Source of the DNA: Eleusine coracana subsp. coracana
Taxonomy: Eukaryota > Streptophyta > Magnoliopsida > Poales > Poaceae
Assembly (NCBI GenBank): GCA_032690845.1
Contig: CM064424.1
Location: 43,227,511 to 43,291,510, forward strand
Reading direction: 5' to 3'
DNA: 64,000 nt
A program made the position numbers and the translations under genes. Positions 36,527 through 47,652 of this stretch are shown piece after piece. The notes under the pieces are model-generated. The model was given only the letters and a program-made list of their open reading frames with translations, had not been told where the DNA came from and ran no database searches. The stretch's first letter is position 1. The number at the start of each line of letters is the position of its first letter.

Positions 36527-39328
36527 CTATTTTTCATCATGGTTGACCCCAGCATAAGTCACCTTAACGGGGTCCTCAGGATTGAGCGAGATCTCCTTGG
36601 TTTGGATGTCCTCAGTCTGGATCTTGTCCTTGGTAGGTTTCTTTGTTGGAACCTCCGCTTCAGTCTGCTCCTCTATGCCGACTGCCTTCTGGATCTCCTT
36701 TTGGTCTGACAGCATCAACTGTTTGGTAGCCATCTCACAACTCTGCACATCGCAATCAAAAGAATTCTGAAGATCAGAGTGGAGGGAGATTATTCCGTTC
36801 GGGCCTGGCATCTTGAGGGTGAGATACGGATAGTGCGGAACAGCCATAAACCTAGCCATCGCCGGTCGACCGATGATAGCATGGTATGCTGATTCAAAGT
36901 CTGCCACCTGGAAGAGGATACGCTCTGTCCTAAAGTTATCGTGGGTGCCAAAGGTGACTGGCAGACTGATTGGTCCAATTGGGACTGAAGTCTTGCCAGG
37001 CACAATCCCATGGAAGGGTGAAGAACTCGGTTGGAGGTCATTGGTTGACAGACCGAGCTCTTGAAGAGTCCTGGTGAAGATTAGGTCCAAACTGCTTTCT
37101 CCATTGATGAGTACTCTGTTGAACTTCACCTCCTTCATAGTCGCAGCAAGCACCAATGGGTAGCGACCTGGTTTTGGTAGATGTTTTGGATGGTCCGATC
37201 GATCAAAGGTGATTGGCATCTCAGACCACCTCATGTACTGAGGTGTAGCTGGCTCCACTGAGTTAATCTCTCGAAGCTCTATATTTTGCTTGTGCTTGGA
37301 CGTATAGGCATCCGGGCCTCTGAAGATGAAGTTTACTTCTTTGCGGGGCTCCTGGAACTCTCCTGAATCATCCTTGTCATTATCATCCTTGAGCTTGTCT
37401 TTGTTGCTGTTGTTGCGCCTCAGGGGACCTTTGGCCACCTTGAGTGTAGTTGTCGCAAAACCCTTTAGATAATAGCAATCCTTTGCTTTGTGGTTTCCCT
37501 TGGGGTGCCAAGGGCAAAGGCCACTCAGCAACTCATCAGTAGACGGCTGGTTCATCCGAGGATTCTTTCGAAACCGGTCCACTGTGTTGACAACATTATC
37601 AGGTTTTCTCTTCTTGTCCTTCTTGGAGGACTCAGGCTTGTCCGGCCGCTTCTCCTTGCCCTTTCCTCGGATATCATCAAGTGCAGACTCTCCTGATGCA
37701 TACTTATCAGCAATCTTGAAGCACTCTTGAGCGGTGATCTTGAGATCATGGTTCCTCCGACCGATTTCCCGGACCAGATCATCACTGCGAATTCCACCCA
37801 GGAAGGCAGTAATGATTTGCTGATCGGGGACATTGGGGATCTCAGTCTTCTTAGCGCAAAACCGCTTGATGTAGTCACGAAGAGGCTTGTCACCCTTCTG
37901 TTTGATCCGAGTGAGGTCGAAGTGGTTGCCCGGTCGGTTGCAAGTTGCTTGGAAACTTTCTATGAGTTTCCTGTTCAGGTCTTCCCAAGATGTGACTGAC
38001 TCCTCAGGTAGAGACGTGAGCCATATCCGAACGGCAAGATCTAAGCAGACCAGAAGGTAATTAGCCATTACGTAGGAATCACCTCCAGCCGACCGGATCG
38101 CCGTGCTATAGAGTTGTAGCCACTCTCGGGGGTGGGTTTGTACATCATATTTTTTGATGGGAACCGGCTTGAATCCTTTCGGCCATCAAGCAATACGAAG
38201 CCGAGGGACGTAAGAATTGATGCCATCAATCTCGTCATCAGTTGGCATTGGTGATCACCTTTGCCGGTCTGGGGACGTTGTTGGGCAACGTCGATGGCAT
38301 GGGCCGACATCCTCATCATGAAGACGTTGTCGATTGCCATCATTATCGCGCCAATCCCGATCATCATGTCGACGTCGGTCGTCACGGTTGTCTCTTGGAG
38401 GAGGATTCTGACGATCGTCCCGTTGGTTGTCCCATCGGTCTTCCCGGCGGTTTTCTCTAGAAAGGGGATCTTGGTGATCCTCCCGTCGATTGTCTCGTTG
38501 GTCGTCCCGTCAGTCTTCCCATCGGGCATCCATCCTTCGTTCACGATGTTCTTCCTCATAGCGTTGGTTGTCCCGAGTGCGCTCCTCGTGGTGAGAGTTG
38601 ATGGTGTCTCGTCCATCACGGATGCTGAGAGAATATCTCAGGTCTTCACGCCTATGCCGACCCTGAGGAGATGCATGACTGGAACTTGCGACCGACTGAG
38701 ACTTTGCAGCATCTTGCGTTGCTGCAGCCTTGAGCATAGCCACCGCCTTCTGCATAGCAGGAGTCTGACAGTGGGTCAACCATTAAAGTGTCAAGCAATG
38801 TCTTGGCCCCGGTGATGTTGTTCTGTGGGGTGTTGTAGACCTTAACACCATCCACTTCAAGGTCAGGGCCGAGATCCAGTCGGCGTGTATTGCGCGATCC
38901 ACGCGACCCTCTTGGTCGATGGCGGTGACCGACCGATAATTCATCAGCTGGCGGGTTATCATCCTATCGGCCTCCTTCGACCGGCTGGTTTTGGCGACCA
39001 CCGGCTGGATTCCCTTCTTCTTTGGTATCTGGATCCTCATCCTGGTTTATAGTAGCAGGATCTACTATATCCACTATGTTGACTGTATGGGGATATGAGT
39101 AGGTCGATCCGACCGTGTCCTCATCAAAAGACCGATCTGACATCGAGTCATATCCGAAGGAAGAGTCTTCCTGCTCGGATCCAAGTGGGATCAATGCAGG
39201 GATAATGTCAGACGGACTCGGTGATAGTTGTTCAGAACTAGGGCTCCATTATCGCCGACCGTGAAGTCGAGCGATCCAAAGGAGATCTTGAAATCCGGCG
39301 AGTATTGGATGATGGGAACTTCAGCCAT
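36527..39328 (-). pseudogene. gag-protease of element C
   Basis: An ATG near 39328 starts an acidic N-terminal region that is broken by stops and shifts (38180-39190). The 513-codon ORF from 38068 holds the Retrotrans_gag domain (W-L-T-S-L-P, F-Q-A-T-C-N-R-P), a Lys-rich linker, an atypical knuckle C-P-W-H-P-K-G-N-H-K-A-K-D-C and the aspartic protease. There the catalytic D-G is N-G (AAT at 37103-37105), predicting an inactive protease. The frame runs on into pol, as usual for gag-pol fusions in this lineage. Confidence 0.88.
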
Positions 39329-39360
39329 CCTAGTAGATGCATAATCCCGGCGAGCCTTGT

Positions 39361-39379
39361 CCCCTACCTGGCGCGCCAA
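39361..39379 (-). other. Primer binding site of element C
   Basis: The minus strand reads TTGGCGCGCCAGGTAGGGG one base after the LTR end. I associate this site with Tat-type grass elements and have not assigned the tRNA. Confidence 0.65.
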
Positions 39380-39380
39380 C

Positions 39381-39539
39381 TGTCGATGCTCAAGACCGGC
39401 AGTAAATATATAGGGCTACGTCGAGACCAAGAACTACGATGGTTACACAAGACACCGAATTATACAGGTTCGGACCCTCTCAATGAGAGTAAAAACCCTA
39501 CATCCTATATTCTATATTGTATTGATTATCACAAGATGT

Positions 39540-39585
<46 letters not shown>

Positions 39586-39802
39586 TGTCCTCGATGGGGG
39601 GTACCCTGCCGCCTTATATATCCGATCGGCAGGTGGGTTCAGGCAGAGTCCTAGTCATACTCTACAAGGATTCTATATAGCAAGTCAAATCTTTCTTGTA
39701 TTGCACTTCAAGCCGAGTCGATCGGCTTCCTTATTGATGAAGTACCCGGTCAGCCACCGACTTAGCCTTGTATGAGAATACCCGTAAAGCAAGTATCCCA
39801 CA
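39381..39802 (-). repeat. 5' LTR of element C
   Basis: 422 bp, with TGTCGATG at the left edge and ATCCCACA at the right on the plus strand. It contains a (TC)20 run at 39542-39581. Confidence 0.92.
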
Positions 39803-39807
39803 ATCGA

Positions 39808-40655
39808 ATTGAAATCGGAGTCCAATTCAATAAATGATTAAAAAATGGTTAAAAAATAATTCATATTGATTGGTGAATTATTATAGGATATAAATTGAAT
39901 ACGATCTAACCTCAATTAATATATTACTAGCAAAGTGTTCGTGCGTTGCTACGGACTTTAAAAAATAAAACACTCTTTATAATTTAAATATAAATTATTG
40001 ATATAATATAATTATTAGATATATATAATATTATTGATATTTTTTACATGAAAGATTATATTTGTATTACCGTTGGTGCTTCTTAGTATATTATTTTATA
40101 TATCAAAAGTAACAATTTTATCACTTTTTTTACCATATTTTAGAAGCTTTATCTTGAGGAAAAATCAATTCAAGAAGTCCAGAAATAGAACTGTATTGTA
40201 ACGTAATTTTGAAATTGAATACTTGCTCTAATAGAAAAGGTTAAAACATGAAAGTTGTAGATCTCGTCGAGACCTTTTCAAAACATATATGAATCATATT
40301 ATTTAAAGCACAGAGCTAGGAGATATGAGCCCCGCATAGAAACCTGCACACAGGAGTCCGAATCAGAACAAATATTTTTACATCGCATATTTGGAAATCA
40401 AAACTGTGGGATCTGGACTTTTCTTGAATACCAAAGTTGTAGAACTTTTCGAGAGCTACAAGGTAGAGTCCGAGTTTGCCTTATTTGAGCTCCGGACATG
40501 GGAGTTATGATTTTTGAAATTTGGTACTTGATATAGAAGGTATAAAACCGATTTGGATTCAATCTTTAACTTTATGGATATGAAGTGGATGACCGTATCT
40601 CAATTAGATTGTAGAGATAGAGATATAGATTAAAAGCCAAGTAATTGAAGAGTAC
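39808..40655 (-). other. Rest of GAT intron 2
   Basis: A continuation of the AT-rich repeat to about 39960, then non-coding sequence that looks repeat-derived (a GAAAGTTGTAGATCTCGTCGAGA-like phrase near 40250 and a related one near 40435). No gene. Confidence 0.5.
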
Positions 40656-41123
40656 TGAGGACATCGGCAACGAGCTCGCGGAAGCGGATGTGTCGTCGGC
40701 CGGAGGCCTCGCAGTGGTCGAGCACCCTGGAGACGAGGAGGTAGCAGTGGAAGGTGACAGGCGGCGAGGGCCGTGAGCGCCGCCACGCCGACCCACCACT
40801 CGAGTCCCCAGAGCGCGTACGGCAGTGTCAGCAGCGCCGGCCCCACCGTCGCCGTCGTCATGTGGAAACCGGCGTGCCACCAGGTCCCTGCAAGCTCGCC
40901 GTCGATGGTGAATTCAGGATCATGATGATCTTCTTGCAACCGTAGTAGTCGCAATGCAAAGCATTAAACATCCATATTATGAGTATGTGGCAGTAAGTAC
41001 TACACCTTTGGACTCCAGCACGAAGGCAACTCCAGCGTCGTTTGCAGCTGGCTTCATGTTGCCGATCGCCGTCTCCACGTCGGGGGACGGCACGACCACG
41101 TGTCCTGTCCCAGTCATGGTCAT
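40656..41123 (-). CDS. GAT1-like: GAT1-like exons 1-2 (N-terminus, first membrane segments)
   Basis: Exon 1 (41006-41123) starts at the upstream of two close ATGs (41123 and 41117) and encodes a short hydrophilic N-terminus ending F-V-L-E-S-K-G, the family's usual lead-in. Exon 2 (40656-40887) encodes T-W-W-H-A-G-F-H followed by the first transmembrane helices. Near 40758 it has one base more than the duplicated copy at 44.28 kb, shifting the frame between A-L-A-A and V-T-F-H-C-Y. Its last base is A instead of the G seen in the duplicate, but the GT donor is kept. The intron between them is 118 bp. Confidence 0.85.
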
Positions 41124-41350
41124 GGAGAAGGAGGGTTAGAAGAAACAGCAATCTCCGACTGGTCCCTAGCTCCTACGTACCATGGACAGTTAGAGAGAGT
41201 GATAGGGAGAGATCAGCACATGGATAATTGCAACGATATAGGAAGAGGAGGAGCAAGAAGATGGTGTCGGTTTGTTTGCTTGCTAAGGCAAATCAGTGGT
41301 GGTGGCGCCAGGCATGAGGCCTCTGGAGACCGAACTTAGCCGAGCACCTT

Positions 41351-41360
41351 ACATATAAAA
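41351..41360 (-). promoter_or_regulatory. Candidate TATA box of the GAT-like gene
   Basis: The minus strand reads TTTTATATGT about 230 bp upstream of the ATG at 41123. An alternative TATATTTATA lies at about 41476. Neither is proven. The 41124-41680 stretch otherwise shows no feature. Confidence 0.25.
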
Positions 41361-41679
41361 AGGTGCACTGAGAATGAGCCGCGTGTCAATCATCATTAAC
41401 ATCTGAAATTATGCAAACCCACATGTGAACTAAACTTGAAGCAAGTGGGGCGCAGCGCAGGCGCGCAGCAGACTATAAATATAATAGATTTTCCGTGACT
41501 GATGCCAGCGGTTCTTAAAGTCTCTGTTAATTTCCTACGGGTATTAATTCATTACTTCCGTAACGAAATTACAAGAAGTACCAAGTAAAAACGCAGAAGG
41601 AAAAGACGGACACAACCAGAGGGCTGTTGCTACCAAAGTTCCAGTGACCTGAACGATCGAAGTTCAGAAGAAAACGCTA

Positions 41680-43200
41680 CTTAGGCGTATTACACGTCAA
41701 GAACGCCCATAACTCCTCAACATCTTTTGCATTTGCCTTCCTCCCAAGCTTCCTCTTTGAGTCTTATGCATCGGTGCGCCAGCGGTAATCTGTCGGTTGT
41801 TTTGGCCGTTCCTTATTCCAGCTGCATCCTATCCTGGGTGAACTGCTATTACCTATTGCATTCTATTGCAGAATTCTTGCTCCAGCTTCCAGTGCTTGTT
41901 TGTCAGACTCCTTCTGCAGAGCTGTCCAGTAATTGAGGAATACACAGGCGTAACAAAAAAAATTCAGTTGGTGATCTGATGAGCTTTTTCTCAAAACATT
42001 TTCTATTGCGTAATTTTCAAATGGCCTAGCAGATTGAGGCTATGCCTACAAAATGAAATTTGGTGCCCAAGGGCAAGAAATATTTCACCAAACAATATAT
42101 TGCTCTGCTGATTCTGGTCTGCAGTTTGTACCAACAGACCAGGCTATGATGCTCCACACATATTTACTAACATTGCATTCAAAAAATAAATGCTCAATAG
42201 ACTTTCCGTGGTCACAAAAGGCACATTTTCCATCACATCTCCAATTTTTGCGAATTAAGTTGTCCATCGTTAGGTTAGCTTCTTGTTTCACCAGCCACAT
42301 GTAAATTTTGATATTCAGTGAATTTTAGCCTTCCAGATTTCCCTTTTGGGGCATAAAGCATGATTATGGCACAGGTGGTTGTAGATTGATCTCACAATGA
42401 ACTTGCCATGCTCTTCCAGTTTCCATACTGGCATATCCCTTTGGTTACAGAGGCAAACTGATACTAGGTTGTCATTCAGTAATCTTTGCTCCTTTTGCAT
42501 ATCTTCTGAAAGCCATCTTCTAAAAGTCAAGTGCCAACATTTCTCTGCTACGGCAGCAACAGTTATATGTCGTTCCATGCATACATCATAGATGTTTGGA
42601 AATTTCTAAGGGAGAAATCTCCACACCATTTGTCATTCTAGAAGTTTGTATTTAAACCATTCCCAATTTTCACTTTTCTGCCTGCTAGATAGTGATCTCT
42701 TATTTTTATCAAATTAGACCAGACAGGAGAGTCTGTCTGTTTGTGTTTGATATGAGACAAACATTGCTTTTTAACATCTTTTTTCCTGACAATCTCCTGT
42801 CAAAGACTATTACCGTATTCAAGTTTCCACCACCAGTTACATAGTAGGATGATGTTATGTTTTCTTAGGTCCTTAATCCCCAGTCCTCCATTCTTTTTTC
42901 AAAGACAGATTTTGGACCACTTGACCAAATGGTATTTTTTAGAGCTCCTCCTTGCCAAAAGAGTATTTTCCTCATTTTATCCATTCTTTCTATATTGGTT
43001 TTGGGAAGTAGGTACATGAAAATGTGACATGTGGGAATGTTGGACTGGCTTGTATTAATTAGCATGTTCCTGCCTCCAAGAGCGAGTGAACCACCGTTCC
43101 AGCCATGTAACCTTTTTTCGAGCTTGTTTTCCACCATGATCCAGTCTACTACATGCAACCTAGAGTGTGACACGGGAACCTATGTATTTTATTGGCAATT
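41680..43200 (-). pseudogene. L1-type LINE, C-terminal part of ORF2
   Basis: Three minus-strand blocks in order. At 43173-42865 is the post-RT region with L-H-G-W-N-G-G-S-L-A-L-G-G-R and F-W-Q-G-G. At 42578-42315 is the linker with R-W-L-S-E-D-M. At 42300-42085 is the zinc-binding reverse-transcriptase domain with C-A-F-C-D and H-L-F-F-E-C. This is the C-terminal third of a plant LINE reverse transcriptase, 5' truncated as LINEs usually are. Frames are broken near 42840, 42600 and 42310. The 3' end near 41680 and any poly(A) are unclear. Confidence 0.85.
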
Positions 43201-43499
43201 CACCATTGACACAATTAATATTGAATAATTCAGCATAAAAGATAGTTTTTTGTTGGTCTTGTTCAATTATAAGGATCTGAATTTTTTGGAAGTTGATTTT
43301 TTTTTAAAAAAAGTTCGACCTGCAGGGGGTAAAATAACCCCTGACATTTTTGCTAAGAAGAAGAACTTCTTACATAGGTCGAGAAAATTTCTGAACCATT
43401 ACCCTATCCTTACACAGCGGCACCGTGGTCCGTGCCAGACGATCACGACCTAGGTTTCTTTGAAATCGCCGCTACTTGAGTTTTGGTTGCGGGCGGTTT
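43201..43499. other. Unassigned segment between LINE and GAT fragment
   Basis: AT-rich, then a short stretch with GGCACCGTGGTCCGTGCCA (imperfect palindrome near 43421). No gene is seen. Confidence 0.4.
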
Positions 43500-44365
43500 T
43501 TGTAGTAGTGTTTCTAATGTTATTTGAATTGGTCAAAGTGGCCCTACTATCAATTGTATCATAAGCGTGGTTGTGATACTGAAAAAGGTATCGCAAATCG
43601 TAGTTTTGAATTGATAATACCATACCACTGATTAAGTCTAGTAGGATGACGAACAAGCTTGACGTTTCGTATCTTCGAAGAAAATTAAGAGGTACCACCT
43701 CCGATTTTTTATTGATGTTGTTGAGAATAATAGTTTTATTTAAGAAATAAACTAGAAGTATTGTCCTGATGTTAACAATTCAAAACGAGAGTACCCCTAG
43801 GCAGTCGGCTGCCAGCAGGATGCTTCGGATGCTAACCCCGGCGTTGATGGCAGCAGTTTGGATAGTCAGCACCAGGTAAGACGCCCATTTGGATCCTGGT
43901 CAAAAAATTAACCAACAACCACTGAACAGTGCACTGTTAAGTATTCATAGGTCAACTAAACGCTTTCACTGTTTCATTTATACACATATCCTATGTAGTG
44001 CCCTTACTCCTTGGTCTGTAACTGTAATAAAAATTATGGGTGCGTGTCATGTCTCTGCATCTTAAGGCACAGGAAGGCGCGGGATATTCTATTCAATCAT
44101 CAGAAACGAAATAATGACTATGTCAAAACCTTTAAAAGGTGATAAGAAAACTACTAATTAAAAGCCAAGTAATTGAAGGAGTACCGAGGACATCTGCGGC
44201 GAGCTCGCGGAATCGGATGTGTTGTCGGCCGGCGGCCTCGCAGTGGTCGAGCACCCTGGAGAGGACGAGGTAGCAGTGGAAGGTGACGGCAGCGAGGGCC
44301 GTGAGTGCCGCCACGCCGACCCACCAAGCGCTGGCCCCACCATTACTGCGTGCCACCATGTTCCT
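43500..44365 (-). pseudogene. GAT1-like: Duplicated GAT fragment: part of intron 3, exon 3, intron 2, exon 2
   Basis: Exon 3 copy is at 43895-43795 (with an in-frame 3-bp insertion) and exon 2 copy at about 44365-44185. Both are clearly similar to 26997-27094 and 40656-40887, and the intron 3 flank matches 25862-26090. Intron 2 here is only 289 bp, against 13.6 kb in the main gene. Exon 2 has lost two pieces (about 38 and 18 bp), removing part of the first membrane segments, and the sequence stops before exon 1. It is a dead partial tandem copy, but it preserves pre-insertion states useful for reading the main gene, including the frame of exon 2 without the extra base. Confidence 0.85.
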
Positions 44366-44420
44366 GCTGTAGAAAATAATCCTTACCAGCTGTGATTAGT
44401 AGATTTAGTTTGCATTGTTA

Positions 44421-44770
44421 GAGCATGTCTAAAAGCTCTTAAAATCTCTCTCTAAATTAAATTAATATGTTTAATTTAAAAAACTATCTTCAGCAACTCC
44501 CCTAAACAACTGAAAAATTTATTCTCTCCCTAAATTCTCTCCATTTTTTAGCTACAAATGAGTGAGAAATTGGAGACCCTAATACTTGTATTTAGAAAGA
44601 AATTAGTATTGTTGTGGTCTTAGATGCTGACATGGCCTAATCAAAAGTTTTCTTGATCTATTTTTGGGGAAAACTATTGGAGGAGACAAAAAAACTTATT
44701 CCTAATAATTTTTGGGCTACCCTTAAAAACACTTTTTGGGATATTTTTTAGGGAGTTTTTGGAGATGCTC
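44421..44770. mobile_element. Tourist-like MITE (PIF/Harbinger)
   Basis: 350 bp with ends GAGCATGTCTAAAAG and, on the other strand, GAGCATCTCCAAAAA. It is flanked by TTA on both sides (44418-44420 and 44771-44773), the usual Tourist target duplication. AT-rich, with no ORF. Confidence 0.85.
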
Positions 44771-44773
44771 TTA

Positions 44774-45011
44774 GCTAGCAATGTTTAGGCAACTAACATT
44801 TGTATGGTAAAACTGATTGAGGCCATATTTAGTTTCCATGTAATAGTCTATATAAGCAAGAAAATAGACTATGGAAAACCTGCCCATTCTGCAGCACGAA
44901 AAACCAAATTGTGTACCATTGAGTGTTCGCATGAGTTTCTTTTGTGCGTGTGTAAGTAGGATGTGATCTCGCCGGTAACCTAAGAGTTGTCTCTCTGCCA
45001 AGGTTCTAACA
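44774..45011 (+). repeat. Ty1/copia LTR fragment (3' end of a 5' LTR)
   Basis: Ends CTAACA and is followed two bases later by TGGTATCAGAGT (45014-45025), a primer binding site. A TATA-like CTATATAAGCA lies near 44849. The LTR start is not resolved. Confidence 0.6.
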
Positions 45012-45047
45012 TTTGGTATCAGAGTTAGGTTCGTCCAAGGCTTGAAC

Positions 45048-46010
45048 ATGTTAGGCAAGAAGACCGGCGACACCTCCGGCGATGATGTCGTGATCTAGTG
45101 AGTGATTTGTGAGGTGGACAACGGGAATAGCTACCCCGTTCTCACCAAGACCAATTACTCCGATTAGGCGCTGCTCATGAAGGCGAAGCTGAAGGCCAGA
45201 GCCCTCTGGAACGTCATCAAGAATGGTGGCACCGACGCACATGAAGAGATGATGGTGCTTGACGCCTTGTGTGGTGTGGTACCACCGGAGATGGTGCCGA
45301 CGATTGCTAAGAAGGAGACGGCCAAGGAGGCCCGGGACGCGATCGCAACCATGAGGATTGGTGATGATCTTGTGAAGAAGTCTACTGCACAGCAGGTGCG
45401 CCGGCAATTCGACCTCACCATGTTCCACAATGGAGAGACCTTCGAGGACTACACGCTCCATTTGGAGGGCATGGCAGTGCATCTCAAGATGCTGGGTGAA
45501 GAGATGAAGGCCCCTGAGATCATGACAAAGATCTTACGGACCCTACCTCCTCGGTTTAAATAGATCGCGATCGCCATCAAGACGCTCCTTGATGTGTCAA
45601 CAATGATGGTCGCCAATCTAATGGGGCGGCAAAAGGAGGCCGAGGAGGCTTTTGAGGAAGCTCCAGCATCGCTGCAACATGAAGGGAAGTTGTACCTCGC
45701 GGAGGAAGAACATGGTGGTGGCGCGAGCAAATATTCGGAGCGTCGTGGCGGCAGCGGAGGTCGATGCGGGCATGTACGCGGAAGTAGTGGTCCATCAACC
45801 GGGCCATTGAATTCGAATCAGCCCACGGGTGATGAATTTCAGCGCTGTGGCAAGTTGGGCCACTAGGCTCGGGAATTCCGGTCGAAGCCCAAGAAGGAGT
45901 AGGCCCATGTTGCTCAAGATGAAGAGGAGTGTAAGCTTCATGACCATTGATGGTGGAATCCCCAAGGTATGAATGTTTTTGTGATAGATGACAACTATGA
46001 AATCATGGGC
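45048..46010 (+). pseudogene. Ty1/copia gag remnant
   Basis: The ATG at 45048 is 23 bases after the primer binding site. The frame shows the copia gag pattern: N-Y-S-D-(stop)-A-L-L-M-K, the helical UBN2-like core at 45177-45560, a Gly/Arg-rich linker and a CCHC knuckle at about 45837-45875. The knuckle has a TAG in place of Trp and a lost final Cys. Stops at 45165-45167 (Trp position), 45561-45563 (Gln position) and 45864-45866 (Trp position) break it. Coding ends near 46010 with no pol, so the element was truncated, probably when the next element arrived. Confidence 0.8.
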
Positions 46011-46049
46011 TAATATCTACACGAGTGTTGTATTTGTAGGAACCTTCAC

Positions 46050-47600
46050 TATACTCTACTACAAATCTATGTATGATGGTTGCCTTGGTGATGGATGACG
46101 ATGACCACAAGCATGGAGGCTTGATGAGCTTGATGGGGTCCAAGGGTTAATGGAGATGGATCAAAGTGGAGAACAAGCTATGGAGCAAGTGTTTGGTACA
46201 CTTGTCTAGTTGCTAGGCTTTGAGTCCATAGGAAAAACCGGACTATCAAGAGGGTCTAGGTCATTCTCTTAGGTCATGTCTAGTCGATGATGTGCAAGGA
46301 TGCTCGGTGAAATCACAGACACTAGGTGACAGTGGAGAAGCCAAGGAGATGTTCGGAGAAGCCGGAAAACCAAGTCAAGCGAGGATGATGAGTTTCAGCT
46401 TCGGGAGGTAGAGACCGGACAGAGGGGTCAGTGGAGACCGGACTGTCCGGTCACTATGTGGAGTATGTCTGGGACTTCCAGCGACGAGCAAGGTTTCTGT
46501 CTGTGCGAGGGACCATAGAGACCGGACGGTCCGGTCTACAGACCGGACAGTCCGGTCTGTGTGGGTGAAGCATAGGACAGAGAGGATGCAGTTTGCGGAC
46601 CTCCCTGGAATGGAGAGAGAAAGTGGACCAGACGGTCCGGTCCAGTGACCGGACAGTCCGGTCAGCAGGAGTTCAGCAGTGGGCAGAGCCGTTGGGCTTG
46701 GGATTGAAGTGACCGGACAGTCCGGTCAGGTAACAGTCAGTAGGCCTAGAAAGCTGATTTTATGGAATAACGGCTAGTTTGATGTTGGAAGTCTATATAA
46801 TTTTGTTGCTAGGGTCTTTGTGACCTCTCTCGGCCAGTGGAATACCTGAGAGCATTTGGTAAGGTCCAAGAGGAAAAGAGGAGAGCACTAGGAGAGGATA
46901 TTGGATATCTTGAGATTGCTAGTGAGAGTAACAAGGAGCTACCTTGCACATCTAAGGCTAGGGTGTCCTTGAGGGTGTGATCTAGGTTGTTACTCTTGGT
47001 CTAGGGTGAGACCTAGACCGGTTAGGTGTCGGTGATCGAGCCTATCATGATTGGTTGTGAAGGCCGTCACAAGTTTGTACACGGTTTGAGCCCGCCGTTG
47101 GAAGGGGCATCAATAGTGAGCGCCCGTGCCGGCTCGGGGAGTATGGCAAGTTCTCGAGGGAGGCGAGCTTGTGCTTTGTGCAGCGGTGATGCACACTATG
47201 TCTTCACTCGAGAAGTGATTGCGGGCTCATAGACGAGAACTCCACTTGATGGCGGGAGGGACCGGGACTCCGGTGGGAGTGGTCCAACAAGGAATAGGGG
47301 AAGGCGCCATCCTTCCGAGACCTTGGAAAAAAAATCATGAGCATTCCTTGACCCTCTCTTTACTATTCCGTAATTGTGTGCTCTAGTGATAGGGTAACTT
47401 GTGGCTTGCATAGGCTAGTGTGAATAGCTTCCACGCATTGCTTTGCATCATGAACACTAGCATGTGTAGGATCTTGGCCTACTAGAATTGTTTAGGTTGC
47501 AATAATCCATTATGTTTGAGAAGCGTGAAACTGAAGTTTTCGGATTTGTGGTCGGCTACCGATTCACCCCCCCCCTGTCGGTAGGCCTTCGGTCCTTATA
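46050..47600 (+). repeat. 5' LTR of copia element D (start approximate)
   Basis: The right end is set by the primer binding site at 47603. The last bases read TTATA, where TTACA would be expected. The sequence includes the palindromic repeat cluster at 46439-46730 and the C-run/GGCCTTCGGTCCTT end found also in LTR E. The left boundary lies somewhere between 46010 and 46090. Confidence 0.6.
46439..46730. repeat. Cluster of GACCGGAC(A/G)GTCCGGTC palindromes
   Basis: At least five 17-bp near-perfect palindromes (for example 46520-46536 and 46541-46557) within the LTR of D. A related cluster lies at 50502-50700, and a variant in LTR E at 51786-51925. Confidence 0.85.
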
Positions 47601-47602
47601 AT

Positions 47603-47615
47603 TGGTATCAGAGCC
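47603..47615 (+). other. Primer binding site of element D
   Basis: TGGTATCAGAGCC, matching initiator tRNA-Met, just after the LTR. Confidence 0.88.
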
Positions 47616-47652
47616 AAGTGCTCAATTTGAGGCTTCACCGCCTTGAGTAAGG

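Larger units (their letters stand above)
28662..39802 (-). mobile_element. Ty3/gypsy element C, Tat lineage (minus strand), in intron 2 of GAT
   Basis: Complete element of 11.1 kb with LTRs at 28662-29063 and 39381-39802 and the 5-bp target duplication ATCGA (28657-28661 and 39803-39807). The minus strand carries gag, protease, RT, RNase H and integrase. The 4-kb segment between integrase and the 3' LTR carries an ORF in the opposite (plus) direction, a known hallmark of Tat elements such as RIRE2 and Grande. It decayed by nonsense changes. Confidence 0.93.
22105..41123 (-). pseudogene. GAT1-like: GABA/amino-acid transporter-like gene (AAAP family), seven exons, two one-base insertions
   Basis: Exons in transcription order: 41123-41006, 40887-40656, 27094-26997, 25710-25523, 25435-25305, 22825-22589 and 22482-22105. 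All introns are GT-AG and all phases join correctly. Without one extra base in exon 2 (near 40758) and one in exon 4 (near 25622) the total is 1380 nt, that is 459 residues plus stop, about the family length. The product would be a multi-pass H+-coupled transporter of the GABA transporter 1 type, moving GABA or amino acids across the plasma membrane. Intron 2 is 13.6 kb because of element C and a tandem repeat. The two insertions shift the frame, so this copy is a pseudogene, unless they are sequencing errors or rescued by splicing. A partial second copy lies at 43.8-44.4 kb. Confidence 0.85.
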
